From Scortum barcoo (taxonomy: Eukaryota; Chordata; Actinopteri; Centrarchiformes; Terapontidae), in the NCBI GenBank assembly GCA_023238725.1, contig CM041541.1, positions 7,474,884 through 7,538,883 of the forward strand: DNA of 64,000 nt, given 5' to 3'. Positions 1 to 8,813 of the stretch are shown here, in pieces (within the stretch, counting starts at the first letter, position 1; each line of letters starts with the position of its first letter). A model generated the notes under the pieces. It saw only the letters and a list, made by a program, of their open reading frames with translations, was not told the DNA's origin and did not search any database. The position numbers and the translations under genes are program-made.

Positions 1-126
1 GCCGGCCCAGCTGCTGCTGCAGGGTGGCGAGTGACAGCCGGGCCTCCAGGTGCTGCGGAGCCATGTCCACCACCTTAGCGTAGCTTTCTGCCGCCGCCTC
101 CATGTGGCCCAGCGCCTTCAGACACT
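1..126 (-). CDS. gtf3c3: gtf3c3 exon 11, cut by window start
   Basis: Acceptor TTGCAG at 127-128. Encodes ECLKALGHMEAAAESYAKVV and following TPR residues to RLSLATLQQQLG, and runs off the window edge. Confidence 0.94.
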
Positions 127-3100
127 CTGCAAGGGAGAAGTGATGACGTTTATGTAACAGGGGTTTTCATTCTCTCTAGTCGCAGCCAAATTTCAGGGGT
201 CATTTCAAATCCTGTCTTGCACCTTGGCTGCAAAGTTTCACACAGTGGAGAATTTTTTGGAAGCATCATCTGCCTCTCATCTACAAAAAGGATATTTTAG
301 TTTGTTTTGGTTAAGTTTAGCCTGAGCAGGATTACTGTTAGTATTTACACTTTCACTGTTTCTTTTAAAATGTTTAAACTATCTAGCTGGAGCCATTAAA
401 GTCAAAATAAAGTCAGAATTCAAGAAACAAGAAAATACTACACACAGGTGTGCCTACCGTACAACTAAATCAGTCTAATCCAACAGTCCTCTTTGCGATT
501 AGAGCAGCATGCATGTTCTCATTTTAAGATGTTTGAATCACTTTAACGTTTAAGTGTCTGCTGATTCCACCTGCGTGTCGGAGCCAGACGACAGCCAGGT
601 TGTACTTTTCAGAGATGACGAGGGCAGACAGCAGAGGCAGAGCAGACATGTACTCGCCCTCCTCCAGGTAAGCTTCACCCACATCAAGGTACAAGTCACC
701 GATCTCCTCTGGACTCCGCTCCAACAGCGATGACCCTAGTCCCTGTGAGTGGGTGGAGAAAGAGTGATGAGATAGAGAGATGTTTATCATCATTTTCAAT
801 CTCAACAAAAACATTATTTTTAGCTTAAATGAAGGAACTATGGGAGACCTGTTTACCTCCACAGGTGTGTAGACATGCAAGTGTATGAGGCAGACCATCA
901 GCTTGGCCCTCAGGTCAACTGGGACACTGTCTGGTACCTGGACATCCTTAATTTCACCTGGACACACACACACACAGAGCGTTACTATGCTCCAAAAATA
1001 AGTCATCATTATAGTTTCTTTGGTGATGCAGAGGACTGTGGGAGTTGTGAGAAAATTCACAGTTAAGGTGTGAAGACTGTTAGTCCAAGCTACATTTCCA
1101 CAATAACACACAACAAACAACTGTGTTCCTTTGGAAACCATGTCACTTCAGTATTAGTGTCCTTCATTTCCTTCACTTACACTGGGAGCCGTTTAGTATA
1201 AATACTCATAATTTCTAACCGTCTTTTGTATTCTTTCTGTACGAGATGAAACTTCTCAGTGTTGAGTAAATCCTGATATGTTTCTTGGTTTGTCAGACAA
1301 TAAGAGTCAAACAAGTTGAAACAAAGCTCTGTTTCCTTGTACAATTCTTGAAAAGTTCAGTTTGAAGTTTGAGGGCACATTATAGGAAACGTATGTGGCC
1401 CCTGTCAATGTGAGCTAAATTTGCCTCCTGAATAAAAGAGAACAAAAGAACTTGTTTTCTAACGGAGAATAATGATCACTTCTATGCACTCTGTACAGTC
1501 GGTGTACAATAATTTTGACCGGGTTAATTGGTGCCGACAGATTTCAAGACAGTTAGACAATGCAGCATAGACACACTGGGCGTGTAACAAAACATTTTTC
1601 TTTTTGCTGCTGACTTCTGTTCAAAATGTCGACTTGTCCTCCCAGGGTTAGGCTTTCTAAAGGAATTATCTCATCAGTTATCGAGCAGACAAATATCTCT
1701 TGGGTTTAATAAAGGCAACTGCTTTTAAAATATCCCTAAAGGCAATAAAAATGTCAAATGTATTATTCCTCAGAGTATTTTCAGCCCCTCTGTGTTTTTG
1801 CATGAGAAAGACGGCCAACATTAACAAGTTATTTTAGCTGCTATCGATGATACTATCTGTACAAAATACAGGAAATTTCAACAGATGCATGTAGTCCATT
1901 ATTCATGTACAGATAAACTATTAACAATCAACATTTTTATTATTTGTGTACTTTAGAAGTATTTAATCTTTTAACAAAACCATTTTAACAACAATGTATT
2001 TTAACATGTACTGATAGGAAGCACATACGTTACATCAGTGTAAACCATACTGAAAATAGGCTTTTTTAAATGAATATTTGCAAACTGCGACTCACCAATC
2101 TCCTCAGCTGCTATTTCCTCTGCAGTCTTTGACTTTGTGTCTTCACTCTTCTTCTCCTCTTCCTCACTTGTCTTGTCTGCCACTTTCTCTTCTTCTGTTG
2201 GTGCCTCGACGTCCAATTTCATTTCATCTCTCACTAAAACTACACCTGTAAACTGAACCAAGACCTAGAAAAACACAAACGCACACAAAATACACTTTTT
2301 ATTTGCCTATTTACTAAATAACAAGAGAAAGTCTTTACTTCACTGGCACGTACCTGCAGGGCCTTGCTGTACTGGCGGTTCGCGATATAAAGCTCAGCTG
2401 CCATGTTGATGAAGTCGTCGCTGACCAGGTCGGGGTGTCGCGCCAGAGCATCCTCTATTACACCTAAAGCTGAGGGCAGGTCATTACTCTCATAGTAACT
2501 CCTAAACAGAACACACACACACAGATGTTGACAGAGTCCCTGATGTTTTATAAAAGATCATGACATAAGTGTAGCTTGTTTCTGACAAATGTGATTAATG
2601 ACTACTGATTACTGTCTTAGGCCCTTTAAACCAGTGGTCCCCAACATATTGTACCACACAATAAATGATAAATTATTAATTAAAATTCTCCACAAGACGG
2701 AGAATCAGTGGGAACCGTGCGCTTGTTTCTCTGCAACGAGCCGGTGACTTGTCAAGCACGCGGAGAGGAACAGACGAAAGTTAGACTAAAGTTAAACCAA
2801 TATCCGGTAAAAAAAAATAAAACAGTAACTAAAATGGAACTATAACAATTTTTAACAATTTTTTTATTCTTTCTTCGCGGCATGGCCCGGTACCAAATGA
2901 CCTGCATGGCCCGGTGGTTGGGGACTCCTGCTTTAAACGGCGGCCTCTGTGGATGAATGTGTGGATGTGTGTGTGTCGGTGTGTGTCTTGTACTTGGCCA
3001 TGTCCTTGGAGAGCTGCATGAAGTGCTCTCCGTCCTCCAGCGGCAGCAGTGAAAGGATCTTGCGGTAGCCGTCCATGCAGTGTTTGTGCTCGCCCAGACG

Positions 3101-5704
3101 CATGTGGAGGCTGGGCTGGAGCGCTCCCACAGGTAACGCAGGGTGACGTTGGTGGGGTCGTACTTTATGGCTGTGGACGAGAGGGAATGGAGTGCATTAA
3201 TATTGATGGCATGGCTACAACTAATGATTTTCTATAATCTAAGACAAGGTAACTAAGCGAATTTGACAGCTAAGGAATTTCAGAGTCTCTCAGGACTTAT
3301 ACAACAGATGGTTCAGAACCAGAGTCCTCTGACATCTGAATATCCTCTGCCTTGTCCAGCATAGTGATGCACGACAGGATTTTTTTCATTAAATCAAGTT
3401 TGAATGAATGAATTCAAATCATGGCCAGTGATGGAGAGGAAGAAGAAAAGACAGCACCGACATGACTCTGCAAAGATCAACCACATGAAACTTCATTGGT
3501 TAATGTTTTCTAGTGTCAGGCTGACCTTTTGTGTAGCAGACGATGGCCTGGCGGATGTTGTCCTGCTCCAGAGACATTTCTGCCAGTCTGACCCACTCCT
3601 CACAGTTGGAGGGGTTGAGGTGGGCAGCGATCAGACCAAACTGCAGCGCCTTCTCCATGTCTTCATCATCCTCGTAGATCATGGCCAATGTGGAGAAAGG
3701 TTCAAAGGCCAGAGGAGCTGGAAGAGATTAGTTTAGATTTTAATCATTATCCAAACATTTCCAGACCGATAGGGAATCTGTCTGCATTTTGTCTTTCGTA
3801 CCTTGTCTTATGATCTCCATACACATCAGGATGGCGTCCTCTTTCTCTCCTCTGGCGCAGCGGATGTTGGCTTCTCCCATCAAGCCTCTCAGAGCTCGGG
3901 GCAGCTTGCTACGATGGCGCCGCTCCTGGATGCACACACATAAAAACAAAAAGTCAAAAAGTAACACACACAGAAAATACACAAACACACTTCTTCTTTC
4001 TCCTCCTCCTCACCTTCAACATCTTCTTGTTTTCTCGGTTTAGTTCCATCTCCAGCGCAAACACATCCCCCACAGTCACATCCTCTTCATCATCCTCCTC
4101 TTCTCTCTTCTTTCTCTTCCTCCTCCCTCCTCTCCCACCTTTCCCCTTTCGCCTCTGCTTCTTTCCCGTCTCCTCCTCCATCGCCATCTCTACCTTTCCC
4201 TTATCCTCTTCCTCCACCTTGTAATCCTCGTCATCTTCATCATCAACATAGCTCAAGCTGTCCTCCTCTCCGTCCTCTTCTTCCTCCTCCTCTTCTGAAG
4301 ATGGTGGTTCTGGTGTTTCTCCCAGCATGGAGGCGAAGGCCAGCTGGACCCCTGGGCTGACTCCCTCCTCTGAGAGGGGAGAGAGTCAGAAAACAGTGAC
4401 AAAGTTCACAATAATGAAGAAAAAAAAAGATTTTGCAAGAAGAAAATAAACTCACTGGGCCTCATGCAGCAACAAGAGGCCCACTGACCCTGAAACTGAC
4501 ACCCCCCCCCCACCCCACACACACATTTAAAGACTCAGACAGTGTCAAGCAGTTGGCAATTTTACCAATTGTCCCGGGTATTTGTGCCAAGGTAGAAGGC
4601 TGAGCATCTTCCTCCTCCACATTTTCAGCAACCCCCGACTCCTGAGAGGAAAGAAAACATTACCTAAACAACAAAGTATGATTCAGAGCAGACTTTAAGA
4701 TGCCCATCTCACTCAGACTGAGTAAATAAATAAATAATCATTTACCTTCATTTTTTAGTTTATATGTTGGCTCAGTCCTTTGATGTAATGTTATTTTATT
4801 TATTTGATTTCCCAATGATTTTGTGCAGATGACACTTGTAACAGATGTGTGGTGTTTGATATCACAATTGTGATACTTTCATTTATCTTTAATATCATTT
4901 ATGTATTTAATCTTTGTTTAAATTTTAATTTACATGACCATTGAAAGAGAGACTGTGCAACTCCAGGGCTTTACCCCCCAATTAAAATATTAAATAAAAT
5001 AAATAGAATACTAACGCAAATAAGGATGTTGTGGTAGTAAAGCAGTGGTGGAAAAAATAAAATAAAAATATATGAATAATTTATAAAAATGTGATTCTTT
5101 GCTATAAATGAATTTAGGGATTCTGGTTGGGTTTTTTCAGCAGTTTTTCTGTGGGATCACCTTTATTGTTTTGAGTACACTTTACTGATGATACAGACAT
5201 AAAACTGGTAAATGGTAAAATTGAACCTGCAACTGTTTTATTAATTATTGTTAATTTGTTTTTTTTACAGATAAACATTTAGTGGCTTCAGTTTTAACAT
5301 GTGAGAAGTTGTTTAATTAGTATTATTTGCAATTCATTTTTTGAATACATTTTATTTTATTATTTTAAGTACATTTCTTTGGTGATACTTGCTTACTTTC
5401 TTGCAGGACTTTTACCTGTATCAGAGTATTTGTACAGAGGAGTATAAGTACTATTACTGCAGTAAATGATGACAATACTTCCTCTGTGCTGCAGTCAGCC
5501 AGTGTTGGAGGTAAAGCTACTTACTGTTAGCTTAGCTCTGTTTCTGAGCTGTGTGTTTAGCCAGCTCGTTAACATATCCAGCTGTCATTTTTATCATATT
5601 TTATCACTTACCTTGGCTTTCCGCTCATCCCTTCGTTTGTCAAACTCCTCAAAAGTGATCCTTCCCTCCAGATAATCGATCAGCTCGGCACTGAAACCGG
5701 ACAT
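1..5704 (-). CDS. gtf3c3: gtf3c3: TFIIIC subunit 3 (TFIIIC102), 3' truncated by window edge
   Basis: TPR subunit of TFIIIC, which in the nucleus binds the internal A/B-box promoters of tRNA and 5S-type genes and recruits TFIIIB for RNA polymerase III. Eleven coding exons read on the minus strand: 5612-5704, 4566-4641, 4014-4369, 3802-3925, 3526-3717, 2994-3170, 2354-2501, 2096-2264, 857-957, 571-742 and 1-126. All junctions have GT/AG and compatible phases except for the defect in exon 6. The N terminus (MSGFSAELIDYLEG) is nearly identical to the mammalian protein. It is followed by a long acidic and then Lys/Arg-rich low-complexity segment (exon 3), the conserved RSKLPRALRGLMGEANIR block and TPR helices (LAMIYEDDEDMEKALQFGL, GDLYLDVGEAYLEEGEY, ALPLLSALVISEKYNLAVVW). 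Odd: a 5-bp tandem duplication in exon 6 breaks the frame. The C-terminal TPR half is outside the window. Identity is certain; whether this copy is intact is not. Confidence 0.96.
571..742 (-). CDS. gtf3c3: gtf3c3 exon 10
   Basis: 172 nt. Encodes PEEIGDLYLDVGEAYLEEGE and ALPLLSALVISEKYNLAVVW, near identical to the mammalian TPRs. Donor GTGGAA is weak but phase-consistent. Confidence 0.94.
857..957 (-). CDS. gtf3c3: gtf3c3 exon 9
   Basis: 101 nt. Encodes VPDSVPVDLRAKLMVCLIHL, conserved with the mammalian PDGVPIDITVKLMVCLVHL segment. Donor GTAAAC. Confidence 0.93.
2096..2264 (-). CDS. gtf3c3: gtf3c3 exon 8
   Basis: 169 nt. VLVQFTGVVLVRDEMK, then a Glu/Lys-rich insertion ending TAEEIAAEEIG. 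Acceptor CTAG, donor GTGAGT. Confidence 0.88.
2354..2501 (-). CDS. gtf3c3: gtf3c3 exon 7
   Basis: 148 nt. Encodes SYYESNDLPSALGVIEDAL and INMAAELYIANRQYSKALQ, TPR helices matching the mammalian protein. Donor GTACGT. Confidence 0.94.
2632..2930. mobile_element. hAT-type MITE with intact 8-bp target-site duplication
   Basis: A 299-bp element in the intron between gtf3c3 exons 6 and 7. The ends are CAGTGGTCCCCAAC and, as reverse complement, CAGGAGTCCCCAAC. It is flanked by a perfect 8-bp duplication CTTTAAAC (2624-2631 and 2931-2938), the length hAT transposases make. The interior contains the GGCCCGG/GGTACC motifs typical of an abundant fish non-autonomous hAT family. No transposase is encoded. 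Confidence 0.88.
2994..3170 (-). CDS. gtf3c3: gtf3c3 exon 6, frame broken by 5-bp duplication
   Basis: Reads AIKYDPTNVTLRYLWERSS from the acceptor, then must jump frame to continue as LHMRLGEHKHCMDGYRKIL and DGEHFMQLSKDMAK. The jump coincides with a direct repeat of GGCTG (plus strand 3109-3113 and 3114-3118). Without one copy the exon is 172 nt and both junction phases fit; with it (177 nt) they do not. The donor GTACAAG splits the Lys codon that exon 7 completes. Confidence 0.93.
3526..3717 (-). CDS. gtf3c3: gtf3c3 exon 5
   Basis: 192 nt. Encodes TPR helices including LAMIYEDDEDMEKALQF and CEEWVRLAEMSLEQDNIR. Both ends are phase 1 and canonical. Confidence 0.95.
3802..3925 (-). CDS. gtf3c3: gtf3c3 exon 4
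   Basis: 124 nt. Encodes RSKLPRALRGLMGEANIR and EDAILMCMEIIRQ, the most conserved N-terminal block and the start of the TPR array. Donor GTACGA, acceptor CCAG. Confidence 0.95.
4014..4369 (-). CDS. gtf3c3: gtf3c3 exon 3 (acidic and basic low-complexity segment)
   Basis: 356 nt. Begins with a conserved LAFASMLGE block, then Glu/Asp-rich and Lys/Arg/Gly-rich stretches, ending GDVFALEMELNRENKKMLK, which matches the mammalian GDVFVLEMVLNRE region. The donor is GTGAGG. Confidence 0.93.
4566..4641 (-). CDS. gtf3c3: gtf3c3 exon 2
   Basis: 76 nt between CTCAG acceptor and GTAAAA donor. Encodes ESGVAENVEEEDAQPSTLAQ and following residues, a poorly conserved acidic linker; phase 0 to 1. Confidence 0.82.
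5043..5492 (+). mobile_element. Non-autonomous hAT-like repeat (CAGTGGTGG family)
   Basis: Lies in gtf3c3 intron 1. It starts CAGTGGTGGAAAA and contains characteristic text such as GCAGGACTTTTACCTGTA and AAGTACATTT shared by a very common fish repeat. The 3' boundary is approximate. Other members in the window are at about 5960-6260 and 54930-55240. Confidence 0.6.
5612..5704 (-). CDS. gtf3c3: gtf3c3 exon 1 (start codon 5702-5704)
   Basis: Encodes the 31-residue N terminus, starting MSGFSAELIDYLEGRITFEE. The start is fixed by near identity with mammalian GTF3C3. Donor GTAAGTG at 5611 downward; phase 0. A GAA-rich 5'UTR lies immediately upstream (about 5745-5785). Confidence 0.95.
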
Positions 5705-5959
5705 CTCTGCCTGTAAGCTGCTACAAGCTAACAGAGCTAACAACAAACTCTTCTTCTTCTTCGTTTTCTTCTTCTTCTTCTCTGTCAGCTTATTGGTGAC
5801 ATCTGGTGGTGAAAAATGAGAACGCACATATAAAACATGCAGCCTATTTTGTGCTCTTTACCTCAGCCTAAAAAATGAAAAATAGTGAATAAATTATTAT
5901 CTATCAAGTATTATTCATATACAGTGGAAATCAATATAAACTGAATGTTAACATACATA

Positions 5960-6260
5960 TATCTGCAGATGTGAAAGAAGTACTTGTATGATCTATTTAA
6001 GTAAAAGAAGCAATACTACAGTGCAAAAATACAAAAGTATTAGCATCAAAATATACTTAAAGTACCAAAAAGCATAAGTACTCATTATGCAGAACAACAT
6101 ATATAATAATACTGGGTGGTAATTATTGATGCACCAATAAGTTTATCACTTTAATGCTGCAGCTGGTAATGATGGAGATTATTTCAACTAATTTACCTGC
6201 TGGGTGGTCTGTGAATTTGTTCTCAAGGGATCAATAAAATTTTATACTAATCTACAATAT
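5960..6260 (+). repeat. Fish interspersed repeat relic (GTGAAAGAAGTACT family)
   Basis: Text such as GTGAAAGAAGTACTTGTATG, AAGTACTCATTATGCAGAA and AAAAGTATTAGCATCAAAAT matches the interior of the same non-autonomous fish family seen at 5043-5492. Boundaries are diffuse. Confidence 0.5.
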
Positions 6261-7039
6261 CACATCATCATTTATTTATTATTAATCTGAATCTGCACAG
6301 GAACTTAAATGATCATCATGTTTTTAAACATATATGGAGGGGACCTTTAAATTGATGAGCCTATTCATTCATTCATTGTTTATGATATATTATTCTCTTT
6401 TTCAAAATTGCTTAAAGAGCTATTTATTTGAAGTTGAGTTATAAATACATGTAGTGGTCAAGGTATTTAAAATGAACTCTTTCTTTATCAATAACTTGAA
6501 AATCCTAACTGTGCAATGTCTGTGCACCACTTTCAAACATGCACATTTAAATCACTGTGTAAGGTCAGTTTTCTTTATTTATAGATTTAATTTTTGTCAT
6601 GTAAGTAAATATGTTTCTCATTTTAGCTGCACATCAAGGATGCTTAGTGCAACATGTTTGGCTTCCTCATTCATTTACCGAAACATCACAAGGTATTTTA
6701 TGAAAGTGCGGCTCAAGCGTGCATAATCTGAAGATTTAATATAACATGTTTGTTTTGTCAGAAACAGGCTGGAGATTTACGTCAAAGCATATCTACTTTT
6801 TCCATTTCCCCCAGATCCAGAGCAGTGTGGAAACATGCTGCTGTCCATTCAACAGGCTCGTGCTTGACGTATTCTGCATTATCTTTTTTATCTCCCATGC
6901 ATGAAAAAGAGGGAACAGAAGAAGAGAGAGGGACGGAGGACAGAGAGGAGGAGGGTGTGGTTTCATCCCGACAGGTGTGCTTCTCCTGCTTCTGTCCCAG
7001 TTTCCTCTCAGTGTATTTTGCACATCAGTGAGCTCTGAT

Positions 7040-7131
7040 GCCTCTCCTCCACCAGCCTTACATTGTTTTAGTGTCCTGGTTGGTCTGGACCTCCCAGACT
7101 GAGTGATGACTGAACCTGAAGCCTAGCGCAG
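7040..7131 (+). other. Candidate 5' untranslated exon of the receptor gene
   Basis: A strong donor, CAG|GTGAGT, follows position 7131, about 1.5 kb upstream of the receptor start codon. A polypyrimidine tract with TTTGCAG at 8513 could be the matching acceptor. The left boundary is arbitrary. RNA evidence would decide. Confidence 0.22.
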
Positions 7132-8386
7132 GTGAGTACACAGCGCAATCCAGACCTGATCCACCAAAAACAATACTTACGCAGTCATTCCTCCCACTGA
7201 TATTGGTTTATAAAGCCCTATTATACTTGGGTCTTTTGATAGAGTCTCCAAGAGGAGTCTAGATTAAAGATAAAAAGGATGGAACCGGGGTCAGAAAAGG
7301 TGGCATTTTATGTATTAAAGGGAGGATTGTCAGAACCAGTTGCCTTAAATGAACCTATAATATTTTAATTAAGGCTGCAAGGTCATCAATTAATCTGTTG
7401 ATTTGTTTCCTGTTCACACAAAATGGTAAGAAACATCCAACAAAGGTGAAAGATATTTAAAATAAAATCATATAAAACACAGAACAGCAGCAAATCCTCG
7501 CATTTTGAAGCTGGAAATGGGAAATATATGGCATGTTTGCTGGTACTTTTGTGTTCATTTAGCAGTTCTTGGTTTGAAAACAGGGAGCACCAGATTGCTT
7601 GATAAATGTTGCTAATTGCAAGTGATTGCTACTTGCACTTCTAATGGGCAAATTTAGCAAACTAAGAACATTATGTTTATTTAACACTTTAAGCTTGAAA
7701 CCAGCGTTGATTTTAGAATTTAGAGGAAGGGCATTGCAGTTTTCTCTCAAATAAATATTAATAACTCCGAGAAGGAAAGTCTAATATAAGGTAATCATTT
7801 GTGGACAGTCCCTAGTTATGATAGGAATAATGCTTGTATGAATGCAGGAATTCAGCTTCTGCTCTGTGTTTTTTTTTCTACTCTGCCTGTTTTGCTCAGG
7901 GAAGACCAGAGCTGATGTGTTTTATGTTTAATGAGTTAATTGTGGAGCCTGTTTAGTTCACAGTAACAGGCAGCAGGTTTGAATCCCTATCAGTGTGTGC
8001 AAACAGTGAACACTTGGGTCTGTGTTTTTGTGTGTCATTGCTGTTGAACCTTATCAGGAACGATTTTCACCGCTCAGTTGGTCAGCACAAAGGCCACAGG
8101 CTGAGCTTCATAACAACCACTGTTCCTCTCTCCTTTCATATCTCTCCTCCTTCTCGTCTGAATTCAGCCTGTTTAACCAGTGTGGAAGCTAGAAAGGATT
8201 TTCTCAGATACAAAACATAAGTGGAAAGAATAAAATGTCTTTTAAGCGGTCATTCAGTGGGAGGTTAATGAGAGACAAATGCAACTTCTGCAAAATTTCA
8301 GGGGTGTTTTGAGCACTAGTCAGATTTTTTTCTTTCCCTATTTCTCTTATCATCCATTCTTACCATAAGAGTCCACATTTTTCCCT

Positions 8387-8432
8387 CCATAAAGGTGTTT
8401 CATAAAGATGACCTTATGAAACACCTTTGTGG
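8387..8432. repeat. Perfect inverted repeat/hairpin upstream of receptor
   Basis: The arms AAAGGTGTTTCATAA (8391-8405) and TTATGAAACACCTTT (8414-8428) are exact reverse complements around an 8-nt loop. CCAT/GTGG flanks extend the stem to 19 pairs with one G-U. It sits in the presumed 5' intron or promoter of the receptor gene. Confidence 0.85.
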
Positions 8433-8633
8433 CTTATTGTGAAAAGCTAACTGGTGCAGTTTTTGGCTTCCTGCAGTTCCACCTGCAGACTTACTCTAAT
8501 GTAGATTTTGCAGCCTCATCAAAATGAATATATTTATCTCTTGGTTATATATAATAATAGCTTTTGAATGAAATTTTCTGAATCTCTACTCTTATTTCCA
8601 CATTTTCCATGGCCGTTGAAGCCCCTTCTCATC

Positions 8634-8813
8634 ATGAATGGGACTTCCAGTAGCTGTACAGCAGAGATGCCGTATGGATACCAGCCCAGTGTTAAAGGGT
8701 TTTACATCGCCACAGAGCTCATCATCGCCGTGCTGGCTATCATAGGCAACTTCCTGGTTTGTCTGGCTGTCACCCGAAACAAGAAACTTCGCACCGTCAC
8801 CAACTACTTCCTG
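8634..8813 (+). CDS. Receptor coding exon 1 (N terminus, TM1, start of TM2)
   Basis: 60 codons with MNGTSSS start, TM1 ELIIAVLAIIGNFLVCLAV and VTNYFL. Donor GTGAGG, phase 0. An upstream ATG at 8524 opens a 15-codon ORF whose TGA overlaps the ATG at 8568. Confidence 0.9.

Larger units (their letters stand above)
127..2095 (-). other. gtf3c3 introns 8-10 (non-coding parts)
   Basis: Covers 127-570, 743-856 and 958-2095. The last is 1.1 kb of AT-rich sequence. I see no repeat, RNA gene or further exon in them. Confidence 0.6.
5705..8633. other. Intergenic region between gtf3c3 and the receptor gene
   Basis: The divergent 5' ends of the two genes face each other here. It holds the gtf3c3 5'UTR/promoter, a CAGTGGTGA-type repeat relic (about 5960-6260), a TAGGGCTGCAA-type repeat fragment (about 7370-7535), a candidate untranslated exon ending at 7131, and the 8387-8432 hairpin. 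No other coding exon is supported. Confidence 0.5.
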
